16,527 nt of DNA from assembly GCA_002372855.1 (NCBI GenBank), contig DFIZ01000033.1, positions 10,308-26,834 on the forward strand, read 5' to 3'. Source of the stretch: Bacteroidales bacterium UBA3684 (lineage in GTDB: Bacteria; Bacteroidota; Bacteroidia; Bacteroidales; P3). The translations under genes were made by a program, and so were the position numbers. Position 1 is the stretch's first letter. Each line of letters starts with the position of its first letter. Below are positions 1 through 7,487 of the stretch, one piece after another. The notes under the pieces were generated by a model, which saw only the letters and a list, made by a program, of their open reading frames with translations, had not been told where the DNA came from and did no database searches.

Positions 1-4
1 GGAA

Positions 5-754
5 CTATATGAGAAGGGCCGAATTGGGTGTCAGTGGGACGGTGTTTTGGAGCCAGCGGGTGCGGTCCTCGTCGCGGAGGCGGCCGTGCTCGAGGCGGCT
101 GTAGGTGAAGGCGCGGCCGTCGCGGTCGATGAAGAGGCTGGCGGCGGTGACCCAGCAGCCGGGGGCGCCGTCGGCCACGCGGATGAGGGGCTCGCGGCCG
201 CCGAGCATGGCGGCGATCCAGACGTGGAGGGCATTCTGCCCTTTGAGCCAGCGCACGGTGCGGCGGCGGCGCAGGGTGTCCTCGCCGGGGAGGTAGTAGC
301 CCAGGCCCTGGCGCAGGTCGCGCAGCAGGCCCTCGGCGGGCTCCATGTAGTTCTCCTTTGCCAGGGCGACCACCATGTCCTCCACGGCCCGGCAGAGCTC
401 GGGCGTGACCGTGCGGGCAGGCGAAAAACGCAGCGTGGCGTACTGCTCGCCGGCGGGCCAGTCCTTGTTTTTGGGCACACCGGAATTCCGTTTTGCCACC
501 TCGCGGTCCACCACGGCGGCGCGGCGCTGCAGGAAGGTGTCGATGCGGGCTATGCGGTCGAGGCAGCGCTCGCCGAAATCCACGTCGTGGCAGTGGTCCA
601 TGGCCACGATGATGAGGTGGCGCTGCTCGCCGTAGTCCTTGCCGGCGTCGACCAGGGCACGGAAAAAGGCCTCGGACAGCGACGCTGCGTCCTGTCCGGG
701 GACGGCACCGAGGGCGATGCCGCAATACTTTTCTATGCTCTCTGTCAACGACAT
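5..754 (-). CDS. Hypothetical protein, 249 aa
   Basis: Not recognised. The frame is open from 829 (a TTG codon), but the ATG at 754 (MSLTESIEKY...) is the better start. A Bacteroidota-type -7 box, TAATTTTG, lies at 797-804, inside the longer version, so a start at 829 would be upstream of the promoter. The stop is TAG at 5-7, so the gene is complete. The protein looks soluble, with no signal peptide or membrane segment. It is rich in Arg, Asp and Glu, and has a conserved-looking middle (DWPAGEQYATLRFSP) and a C-terminal part with aromatic and acidic residues (SLFIDRDGRAFTYSRLEHG). No catalytic motif is evident. It is transcribed divergently from the helix-turn-helix gene at 1030. GC-rich codon use matches the neighbours. 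That it is a real gene is likely; its function is unknown. Confidence 0.7.
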   Translation of the reverse strand: MSLTESIEKYCGIALGAVPGQDAASLSEAFFRALVDAGKDYGEQRHLIIVAMDHCHDVDFGERCLDRIARIDTFLQRRAAVVDREVAKRNSGVPKNKDWPAGEQYATLRFSPARTVTPELCRAVEDMVVALAKENYMEPAEGLLRDLRQGLGYYLPGEDTLRRRRTVRWLKGQNALHVWIAAMLGGREPLIRVADGAPGCWVTAASLFIDRDGRAFTYSRLEHGRLRDEDRTRWLQNTVPLTPNSALLI

Positions 755-796
755 AAGTGCGGAACGGAGGAATATTGTTCGACGGTAATCAGTTTG

Positions 797-830
797 CAAA
801 ATTAGGCAAAGAATCGCTATTGTGCCCAAA
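797..830 (-). promoter_or_regulatory. Putative promoter for the 249-aa gene
   Basis: Read on the minus strand, TAATTTTG (797-804) matches the Bacteroidota -7 consensus TAnnTTTG. TTTG at 827-830 can serve as the -33 box. Spacing is 22 nt, slightly longer than the usual 19-21. It would give a leader of about 35 nt before the ATG at 754. Inferred from consensus only. Confidence 0.45.
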
Positions 831-934
831 AAGATATCAACAAAATATCAACAGAATAACACCATAATAACACCACGCGCCACACCCGTATGCAACCGTC
901 CCTGCCCCGCCCTCTCTGCCGGTTCGGAAACCGC

Positions 935-1029
935 TATTTTTGCCGCCGGAATTCCAACCGAGACACCCCGCCGCCGGCAGCGGGACCAACAACAAACAAA
1001 CAACAAAAAACAAGAAAGGAAAAAACATT
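935..1029 (+). promoter_or_regulatory. Possible -7 box, GC hairpin and A-rich leader of the HTH gene
   Basis: TATTTTTG at 935-942 fits the TAnnTTTG -7 element, but no good TTTG -33 box lies 19-21 nt upstream. Downstream, CCCGC (967-971) can pair with GCGGG (980-984). After that comes a C/A-rich unstructured stretch (about 987-1029) with AGAAAGGA shortly before the ATG. The DUF6266 gene at 1943 has a similar order of hairpin, CAAA-rich leader and ATG. Tentative. Confidence 0.3.
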
Positions 1030-1473
1030 ATGACAAACGAAGAACTCAAGAAAATCCTCGAGATCCTGGACCTGGACTATGAAAAGCAGCCACCGATGAT
1101 TTACGTCTTCTACCGACTGCCCGACGGGCGCATCAACAACTACAGCATCAGCTTCCACAAGGGCAGCAAGATGAGCGACGAGAAACTTGTGGGCATGATG
1201 CAACACAGCAGTCCCACGCTGCGCCAGACAGAGGTGCTAGGCGTGGAGCGCCCCGACTGGGTGCCGCCGGTGGAGTGGCTCGACATCCCCGACGTGTGCC
1301 GCCTGCTGCGCATCAGCCGTAAAACGCTATGGAAATGGACAAAGAAAGGAATCCTGAACGCAGCCAAAGTAGAAGGACGAACCTACTACGACCGAGCGGA
1401 CATCGACCGCATGATCCGAGACAACGCCATCGAGGAGAATGGACGGTTAGACAAAACAGTACTCTATAGTTGA
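1030..1473 (+). CDS. Helix-turn-helix domain protein, 147 aa
   Basis: A probable DNA-binding protein. Residues 83-131 form an excisionase/MerR-like helix-turn-helix (HTH_17 type): WLDIPDVCRLLRISRKTLWK, then WTKKGILNAAKVEGRTYY and DRADIDRMI. This is the usual pattern of a helix pair, a basic turn, a beta-hairpin wing and a closing helix. Residues 1-75 are an extra N-terminal domain with a predicted helix (MTNEELKKILEIL) and a strand (MIYVFYRLPDGR), which I do not recognise. The ATG at 1030 is preferred over the in-frame ATG at 940, because 940 overlaps the candidate promoter and GC hairpin, and an AGAAAGGA purine run precedes 1030. It is a single gene, divergent from the one at 5-754. No integrase or phage gene lies beside it, so an excisionase role is not supported. 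A regulatory role is inference from the fold. Confidence 0.8.
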   Translation: MTNEELKKILEILDLDYEKQPPMIYVFYRLPDGRINNYSISFHKGSKMSDEKLVGMMQHSSPTLRQTEVLGVERPDWVPPVEWLDIPDVCRLLRISRKTLWKWTKKGILNAAKVEGRTYYDRADIDRMIRDNAIEENGRLDKTVLYS

Positions 1474-1531
1474 CTATGGGAGGATATTCCTGAATGCCCT
1501 CGAATCACGCCATACCGCGTGAGCGCATAAA

Positions 1532-1721
1532 GCCACGAAGTGGCGAAAGTATTTAGCCGTGGGTGTCAGCCCACGGTCGGGAAGCACGGAGACCAAAGAG
1601 CCCCTCCGGGGCGACACATACTATGGAAAAAAAGTGTCGCCCTTTCAGGGCTCATGATATTGCTACCGATTCATCCGTGGGCTGACGCCCACGGCTAAAC
1701 ACTATCGTCCCTTGCAGGGAC
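1532..1721. repeat. REP/MITE-like palindromic element of six hairpins
   Basis: Three hairpins are followed by the same three in mirror order around a centre near 1627. Left arm: GCCAC/GTGGC (1532-1544), CCGTGGG/CCCACGG (1557-1576), GCCCC/GGGGC (1600-1612). Right arm: GCCCT/AGGGC (1639-1651), CCGTGGG/CCCACGG (1675-1694), GTCCCT/AGGGAC (1707-1721). The whole left arm is also an inverted copy of the right arm: 1555-1576 (TAGCC...) matches 1675-1697 with one mismatch, and GGCGACAC (1611-1617 region) matches GTGTCGCC (1634-1641 region). The outer and inner stems differ in sequence between arms but keep pairing, so they look selected for structure. No transposase is present. It resembles dispersed palindromic repeats moved in trans, but copy number cannot be judged from one window. 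Confidence 0.85.
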
Positions 1722-1799
1722 TTTTAGGTCTTCATAGCCAAAAGTCCCAATGTGGAAAATGGTTACTTTATGTTACTTTCGGGGTAAACAGGTTTACAT

Positions 1800-1831
1800 T
1801 TTGGGTGGTAACACGTTTTGGCCTTATATTG
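1800..1831 (+). promoter_or_regulatory. Putative promoter of the DUF6266 gene
   Basis: TTTG at 1800-1803 is followed after 20-21 nt by TTATATTG (1824-1831), an imperfect match to the Bacteroidota TTTG-N19-21-TAnnTTTG promoter. It would give a leader of about 105 nt. Consensus-based guess. Confidence 0.35.
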
Positions 1832-1860
1832 TCATTGTCGTCGCGACCGACACAGCGCTT

Positions 1861-1942
1861 CCTTCCGGGCGGCCACCCGGGGAGGCAAAACAAAAAACAA
1901 ACAAATCAATTTTTATTATTAACCTTTAAAAACATTAAAATT
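1861..1942 (+). promoter_or_regulatory. Leader with GC hairpin and A-rich run before the DUF6266 gene
   Basis: CCGGG (1865-1869) pairs with CCCGG (1876-1880), and the flanking CCTT/GGAGG can extend the stem with a bulge. Then comes a CAAAACAAAAAACAAACAAA stretch and an AT-rich run to the ATG at 1943. No Shine-Dalgarno sequence is visible, as is usual in Bacteroidota. The layout matches the leader of the HTH gene (967-1029). Confidence 0.35.
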
Positions 1943-2599
1943 ATGGCAACTGTTAATTGTGGTATTCTCGATGGTTTCATGGGCAAGGTCGGCACCGTGG
2001 TCGGATCGTTCTGGAAAGGCATCCCTGTGATGCGAGCCTACACCCGCAACCGTCACGACGCACGTACCGAGAGCCAGCTGATGCTGCGCAAACGCTTCGC
2101 GGCCCTGTCGGAGCTCTCGTCCGGATTCTACCAGGCCACCCTGGTGGGCATGCACAAGGTCGCCGTGGAGCGCAGCCTGACGGAGGGCAACGTCTTCATG
2201 GAGGTCAACTTCGACAAGGTGTCGGCCACCGGCACCGGCACCCTCAACGTCGACTACACGGGTCTCAAGGTCGCCCTGGGGCGCCTGACGGGAGTGCACT
2301 TCGACGTTCCCCAGTTCGACACCCCGCAGCAGGTGAAGGTGGACTTCAGCGCCAACACCGAGTGCGTGGGCACGCATGCCGACGACGAGGTCTATGTCTT
2401 CGTCTACTGTCCCGACGCCAAGTGCGGCGTGCTGTCGGAGGCGGTGAAGCGCAGCGAGGAGACGGCGACGGTCAGGGTGCCCTCCTACTGGAACGGCATG
2501 AAGGTCCACGTGTGGGGCTTCGCCGTGGGCGCCAAGGTCAACGAGCGTCCCTTCGAGCCCAGCGAGAGCAGCTACATCGGTAGCGGCAACATCGGCTGA
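1943..2599 (+). CDS. DUF6266 family protein, 218 aa
   Basis: The N-terminus (MATVNCGILDGFMGKVGTVV, then GSFWKGIPVMRAYTR) is the hallmark of DUF6266, a Bacteroidota family of unknown function: a glycine-rich GILGGFSGKVG-like start, then WKG and an Arg-rich stretch. Residues about 40-75 look helical, and the rest is beta-rich with alternating strands (for example DEVYVFVYCPDAKCGVLSEA). There is no signal peptide or membrane segment. The start is the ATG at 1943, where family homology begins; the open frame upstream (from 1712) runs through the palindromic element and is not expected to be coding. It stands alone on the plus strand, about 470 nt after the HTH gene, with its own candidate promoter, and is followed by the hairpin at 2608-2643. 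Family assignment is from memory of the N-terminal motif. Function is unknown. Confidence 0.85.
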   Translation: MATVNCGILDGFMGKVGTVVGSFWKGIPVMRAYTRNRHDARTESQLMLRKRFAALSELSSGFYQATLVGMHKVAVERSLTEGNVFMEVNFDKVSATGTGTLNVDYTGLKVALGRLTGVHFDVPQFDTPQQVKVDFSANTECVGTHADDEVYVFVYCPDAKCGVLSEAVKRSEETATVRVPSYWNGMKVHVWGFAVGAKVNERPFEPSESSYIGSGNIG

Positions 2600-2607
2600 C
2601 GATGTTG

Positions 2608-2643
2608 AAAAAAGCCAGCGGCGTCTTGCGGCGCCGCTGGCTT
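2608..2643. terminator. Terminator hairpin between convergent genes
   Basis: A perfect 12-bp stem, 2612-2623 (AAGCCAGCGGCG) with 2632-2643, has an 8-nt loop. On the minus strand it is followed by six U (2613-2608), a classical intrinsic terminator for the large gene ending at 2671. On the plus strand it lies 12 nt after the DUF6266 stop but is followed by CCATTAAAA, so it is weaker there. Probably bidirectional. Confidence 0.85.
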
Positions 2644-2670
2644 CCATTAAAATTTCTATTATGAAAAACT

Positions 2671-5600
2671 TTATCTGATGACAACAACTTTCTTCGTGAG
2701 AAGGTTGCCGACACGCAGCATGTAAGAGCCGCTGACGGGCACCTCGAAGTAGATGGTGTTGCCGTTGCCGTTCTTGCGGTCGATGACGCGGCCGTTGACG
2801 TCGAAGAGGAGAACCTCGATATTGGCGGTGTTGCTGACAGCAATCAGGCCGTTCACGATCTCGACCTCCACGTTGTCGACAATCACGTCGTCGATCTCAG
2901 GCGTGTAGTGGGTGAAGTTGCCGGGCATCGGAGAGAAGTTGGGGACATCGTCGTCGTCCGAGCAGTCGCGCCAGGGCTTCATGAGGGCGGTGAGGGTGAT
3001 GTCGGTACGGCCGGTGTAGGTGAAGGGGTTGTCGGTGGAGATCACGGCGTTGCCGTCCCACCAGCCCATGAAGGCCCAGCCGGCCTGCGGCTGGTTGAGC
3101 ACGACGACGGCATCCTGCTCGACGGGGATGCTAGTGGAGCCGTTGCTGATTTCCGTTCCATTGACAACACCGAACTGGAGGGCGCCATCGATGGCGGAGG
3201 CCTCAATGTCGACGGTGACAGTGTAGTGGGTGGGCACGGGCTCAAAGATGGCCGTCAGGTTAGGGTTGACGCCGAGGATGTCGAGGAACTCGAAGGAGCG
3301 GTCGGCACGGGTGTCGCCATCGCTCCAGCGCACGAAGCGGTAGAGCTGCGGGTTGTTGCTGACGGCGTGGATTTCGGCCACCTCGCCATAGTAGTAGCGG
3401 TCGGTGGTGTTGTGCACGTCGGGCGTGGTGGAGAGGTTGGTGTAGGCGGTACCCATGTTCTCGTTGTTGGAGCGGACGGTCACGCGGGCGGTGCGGTCCA
3501 TGAGGGTGCGCTCGTCCTCGAAGGTGATGGAGACGTTGTCGACAGCTGCGGCGGGAGCCACGATGTCGTCGTCGTCGTCGACACTCCAGAAGAAGGCCAG
3601 GCGGTACCAGCCGGGCTCGTCGATGCGGATGATGCGCTCTTTGTACTGCCAGTCATCGACGGTGGGGTCGAGGCCATAGAGGCTGTCTGACACCAGGATG
3701 ACACCGGGGGTGTGGGGCTCGAGGTCGATGTAGTTGCCGTCCTCTTTGAAGAGGCCTGCGCTCATGAAGTCCTCGCGCTCGCCGGCGACCATGTAGTTGA
3801 AGCGGATGCGGTAGTAGCCTTCGGCGAACTTGAGCTCGGTGTAGATGAGGGCGTCGGAGGCGGCGTCGTAGGCATTGGTGGCGCCGTTGTCATTGGAGAC
3901 ATAGAGGCCCTTGCCGTTGCGGCCGAAGAAGGAGGCATCGCCGATGACCCACTGGTTGGCGCCGGTGCTGGGGCTGTACCAGCTGGCGTTGTCCTCGGGG
4001 GAGTTGAAGTCGAAGTATTCGGCCATCACCTCGGAGGCGCTGGGCGAGCGGCCCCAGATGGGCGACACGGTCATGTCCTCAGTGGTGAGGGTGATGGTGC
4101 GGGGGTTGTCGGTGTTGCCGTCGCTCCAGGACTGGAAGACGTTGTAGGCACCGGGGGTGGCAGCGATGGTGTAGGTGTAGGCCAGGGAGTTGCAGGTGGG
4201 GGCGCTGGTGACGGCCACCATGCCGCCGGGACGCTGCACGAGGTTCAGCATGGGCATGTTGCCACCGGAGATGCGGGTGAAGCCGGCCCAGGTCATACCC
4301 TCGACATAGTCGGCGCAGGGCACCGAGACGGTGACCTCTTCCTTGCTGACGGACTGGAAGGCGGCGTCATCGACGGTGGCGGGGATGCCGAGGAGGTCGA
4401 TGTGCTGCAGGTGAGTCAGGCGGTAGAAGGCGTTGCTGCCGATGGTGGTGACGCTGGCGGGAATGGTGATGTTGGTGATCAGCGTGTCGAAGAAGAAGGC
4501 ATAGGGTTTGACCTCAACGGTGCCGTCGGGGATGACGAGCTCGGTGAGGATGTTGCCATTGAGGGAGAGGTTGCGCGAACGCGACATGGGCTGGGCGTTG
4601 GCGTTGGCGAAGTCGATGGTCATCCAGTCGGCGAGGTTGCCGTTGAAGCTGGTGAGGACGATATTGTTGGAGTTCTGGAAGCAGTCGTTGCCGAAGGAGG
4701 CGTTGCCAGCGTTGAGGGTCACGAAGTGCAGACCGCTCATGCCGGCAAAGGCCTGGGCGCCCACGGTGGTCACCGAGGCGGGGACTTCGAGGTTGTAGAT
4801 GCTGCTGCAGCCGTTGAAGGCAAAGCTGCCGATGGAGGCGACACCAGCGGGGAACTGGACACCCGTCAGCGAGGAGCAGCCGTAGAAGAGACCCTCGGGG
4901 ATGGCGGTGAGGCCGGAGGGCAGCGTGACGGTGGTCAGGGCGGTGCAGTTGTTGAAGGCATAGTTGCCGAGGCTGGTGATGCCGTCGTGCAGCGTGACAG
5001 TGGTCAGCGCGGTGCAACCGTCGAAGGCATAGTTGCCGATGGAGGCGACACCGGCGGGAATGGTGATGTCGGTGAGGCTGGTGCAGTTGCGGAAGGCGGC
5101 ATTGGCAATGGCGGTGACCGTCGAGGGAATGGTGACGGTGGTGATGCGGTTGCGATAGGCCTCGATGACACCGGTGACGGTGGTGCGGAGCACGTCGTCG
5201 TCATAGGTCAGGTAGTCCTGCATGTCGGGGTTCTCGGCCACGAAGAAGCAGGCGGTGACGGTGGTGTCGGAGGTCATGGTGAGGGTCAGGCTCGGGTTGA
5301 TGCTCAGGATGGTGTTGCCGGACATCCAGGCCACGAAGGTGTAGTTGGGGTTGGTTCCGGCGTGGGCATATAGGGTGACCTGATCGCCGTCGGCATACTC
5401 AGTGGGAACATTGGCGGGCTCCACATGGATGTTGGGGTCGTTGGCGGGGTTGGTGTTGACCGTCAGACGATGGAGCGTGCTCTCGCGGAAGACGGCCTGC
5501 ACTGTGACATCAGAGGAGATGTTCTCGATGCGGCAGGTGGTGTTGGTGTTGTCCGCGCCGTTGACGACCCACTTCTGGAAGTGCCAGCCGGGGACCTCGT

Positions 5601-7461
5601 CGTAGTTGATGACGACGGTGCTACCCTCGGCGATGCCGGTGGTAGTGCCGGGGATGACGGAGAGCTGGTCGGAGCGGATGGAGCCGTTGCCTTCGATGGA
5701 GGTGGTGACGCTGTAGTAGTGGGTCAGGGCTTCCATCTGGGCGGTAAGCTCGGTGTTGCCGTTGATGGTGAAGGTGTAGGGGTTATCGGTGGAGACCTCG
5801 GTGTTGGTACCGGCGATGGTCCAACGGAGGAAGGTGTAGGCGTTGTTGTCATAGGAGGCCTCGACGGTCACGGACTCGCCGTTTTGGTAGTTGCCGGCAC
5901 CGGTGAGGGTGACAACAGCATTGGCGGGGTTCTTGTAGAGCGCCACGGAGTAGACGGGCGTGTAGACGGGCTCGAGGGTGATGTCGGCGGTCAGGGTGCC
6001 GGAGTAGGGGTTGACGTTGGCGGAGGGATCCTCGACGCCGTTGACGGTCCAGTGCGAGAAGACGTAGTTGGCGCGGTTGTTGGCGGTGACGGTGAAGGAG
6101 GTACCTTCGTCGTAGCGGCCGTTGACGGGCTGGCTGCTGGCGCTGGTGAGGGTGGCGTTGGTGAGGGTGATGGTGTGGGTAGCCACGAAGTTGGCCACGA
6201 TATTAGAATAGTTACGCGAGATACTATTAATAGTATAGGGGTTGTTGGTGGAGGAGAAGTCGCCTGTCCAGTTGACGAAACGGTAGCCGCTGTTGGCGAC
6301 GGCGTTCAGCACGGGGCTGGAGCCAGCGTCGTAGGTGCCGGCGTTGTTGGCGCCGGTGATATTGACGATACCTGCTGCGGCGGGATTGGCGCTAGCAGCG
6401 ATGGTGTAGGGCTCATGGTGGAACCTGGCCGTGAGGGTACGGTTTCGGATCACATAGGAGATGGTGTAATTGGTGGAGGTGGTAAGCTGGATACTGTCTT
6501 CGTCGAACCAGCCGTCGAATACCCAGTTGGTAGCAGCGGCGGTGTTGTAGGTAAAGGCGTTACCCACCTGGATGGAGGTGGAAGTGTTAGGAACCTTGGT
6601 GCTGGCGGCCTCGGGGGGATAGTATTCAGCCTCCATGGTGTAGGAGTCGCTAGCGTTGGCAAAGTTAGCGGTATAGGTGCGGTTGCCTGCGCCGTCGGGC
6701 AGGGTGAAGGTGTAGACGGCATCCGTGCTGACAAGTTCATCGTTATAGAACCAACCAGCGAAGCGATACTCGTTGCTGGCAGGAGTAGCCGTCAGCGTGA
6801 GTTGGTCGCGTTCGGTGATGGTCAGCGAAGAGTTGCTGGTGTTGTGATGATAATCCTCAATCTGGACGGTACCGCGAGCAGGGTTATTGGAAACCACCGA
6901 GATGGTACGATTCTGTGGAACGTAGTCAAAATAGACTACAAAGTCCAAATCACGCTGGATATCCGTATAAGAGTAGCTATCAGTACCAGCCACCTCTACT
7001 CCATCCAAAAACCAATGGCAAGCATTATACGGAGACGTATAAGTAGCCGTAAGGGTAAATGCCTCACCTTGAATTTTTTGGCCCGCTCCAGTTATTGTAA
7101 CATATTGTTCACTACCCGGAGTACCATTTGTAACAGTAACATTAAATCTTGTTTCAGCCGGTCTAAAATAGGCTCTTACCTCTTCATTACCTGTCACCGT
7201 AAAGGTAAACGGATTCTCGTAATGATATGTTCCAGCGCCGTCTCTCCAGCGATAAAACTCGTATCCATCCGCCGGAGTTGCGGTCAAGGTTGCGGATTGT
7301 CCGGCCGCAAAAGTTCCTTCGCCCGAAACACTACCATAAGATGCAATAGGTTTTATTGATGCAGATATGGTATACTGAGACTGGACATTAGCATAAGAAA
7401 AGAACAATAAGCAAGCAAACAAATACTTTGCTACCCCTTTCATAGTAATATTATTTTTCAT
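2671..7461 (-). CDS. Giant T9SS-secreted protein with InlB-type B-repeats, BspA-type LRRs and a type A sorting domain, 1596 aa
   Basis: A predicted cell-surface or secreted protein. Residues 1-28 are a signal peptide (hydrophobic AKYLFACLLFFSYANVQS). Residues about 30-740 hold nine divergent InlB B-repeat/Flg_new-like units, each with a GY.F..W core and an ending such as VRAYF, TARF or TAIF. Residues about 772-1035 hold some ten BspA-type LRR_5 units of about 23 aa (LTxVTIPxxVxSIGxxAFxxC). Another B-repeat is at about 1073-1136. Residues about 1148-1315 resemble a cleaved-adhesin/choice-of-anchor-J jelly roll (FDFNSPEDNASWY, then VDNVSITFED). Two more B-repeats are at about 1325-1494. Residues about 1525-1596 are a type A T9SS sorting domain (EVLLFDVNGRVIDRKNGNGN, ending KKVVVIR). 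It is the last gene of an operon, 26 nt after the lipoprotein gene. An alternative start is the ATG at 7443. The first ~200 codons are AT-richer than the rest. Likely role: adhesion or substrate binding (inference). Confidence 0.9.
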   Translation of the reverse strand: MKNNITMKGVAKYLFACLLFFSYANVQSQYTISASIKPIASYGSVSGEGTFAAGQSATLTATPADGYEFYRWRDGAGTYHYENPFTFTVTGNEEVRAYFRPAETRFNVTVTNGTPGSEQYVTITGAGQKIQGEAFTLTATYTSPYNACHWFLDGVEVAGTDSYSYTDIQRDLDFVVYFDYVPQNRTISVVSNNPARGTVQIEDYHHNTSNSSLTITERDQLTLTATPASNEYRFAGWFYNDELVSTDAVYTFTLPDGAGNRTYTANFANASDSYTMEAEYYPPEAASTKVPNTSTSIQVGNAFTYNTAAATNWVFDGWFDEDSIQLTTSTNYTISYVIRNRTLTARFHHEPYTIAASANPAAAGIVNITGANNAGTYDAGSSPVLNAVANSGYRFVNWTGDFSSTNNPYTINSISRNYSNIVANFVATHTITLTNATLTSASSQPVNGRYDEGTSFTVTANNRANYVFSHWTVNGVEDPSANVNPYSGTLTADITLEPVYTPVYSVALYKNPANAVVTLTGAGNYQNGESVTVEASYDNNAYTFLRWTIAGTNTEVSTDNPYTFTINGNTELTAQMEALTHYYSVTTSIEGNGSIRSDQLSVIPGTTTGIAEGSTVVINYDEVPGWHFQKWVVNGADNTNTTCRIENISSDVTVQAVFRESTLHRLTVNTNPANDPNIHVEPANVPTEYADGDQVTLYAHAGTNPNYTFVAWMSGNTILSINPSLTLTMTSDTTVTACFFVAENPDMQDYLTYDDDVLRTTVTGVIEAYRNRITTVTIPSTVTAIANAAFRNCTSLTDITIPAGVASIGNYAFDGCTALTTVTLHDGITSLGNYAFNNCTALTTVTLPSGLTAIPEGLFYGCSSLTGVQFPAGVASIGSFAFNGCSSIYNLEVPASVTTVGAQAFAGMSGLHFVTLNAGNASFGNDCFQNSNNIVLTSFNGNLADWMTIDFANANAQPMSRSRNLSLNGNILTELVIPDGTVEVKPYAFFFDTLITNITIPASVTTIGSNAFYRLTHLQHIDLLGIPATVDDAAFQSVSKEEVTVSVPCADYVEGMTWAGFTRISGGNMPMLNLVQRPGGMVAVTSAPTCNSLAYTYTIAATPGAYNVFQSWSDGNTDNPRTITLTTEDMTVSPIWGRSPSASEVMAEYFDFNSPEDNASWYSPSTGANQWVIGDASFFGRNGKGLYVSNDNGATNAYDAASDALIYTELKFAEGYYRIRFNYMVAGEREDFMSAGLFKEDGNYIDLEPHTPGVILVSDSLYGLDPTVDDWQYKERIIRIDEPGWYRLAFFWSVDDDDDIVAPAAAVDNVSITFEDERTLMDRTARVTVRSNNENMGTAYTNLSTTPDVHNTTDRYYYGEVAEIHAVSNNPQLYRFVRWSDGDTRADRSFEFLDILGVNPNLTAIFEPVPTHYTVTVDIEASAIDGALQFGVVNGTEISNGSTSIPVEQDAVVVLNQPQAGWAFMGWWDGNAVISTDNPFTYTGRTDITLTALMKPWRDCSDDDDVPNFSPMPGNFTHYTPEIDDVIVDNVEVEIVNGLIAVSNTANIEVLLFDVNGRVIDRKNGNGNTIYFEVPVSGSYMLRVGNLLTKKVVVIR
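4357..5148 (-). repeat. 69-bp tandem repeats encoding BspA-type leucine-rich repeats
   Basis: The LRR_5 units of the giant protein are visible at DNA level with a 69-bp period. For example, CAGCGTGAC occurs at 4921 and again at 4990, with most of the intervening sequence conserved, including GAAGGCATAGTTGCCGA. The best-conserved units are residues about 796-886. Such identity makes unit gain or loss by slippage plausible. Confidence 0.75.
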
Positions 7462-7487
7462 AACTTAAGAATTTAAATTTTCAAACT

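Noticed and set aside
1030..1473. Phage or integrative-element excisionase
   Set aside because: The fold fits, but no integrase, attachment site, tRNA or phage gene lies nearby, and the N-terminal 75 residues are not typical of excisionases.
1712..1942. Longer start for the DUF6266 protein
   Set aside because: The extension would be encoded from the edge of the palindromic element and the promoter/leader region, and the family begins at MATVNCGILDGF.
5425..7359. Long open frame on the plus strand opposite the giant protein gene (about 640 codons)
   Set aside because: It is very rich in Gly, Val and Asp, has no domain, and exists because of the codon bias of the minus-strand gene, which has clear domains throughout.
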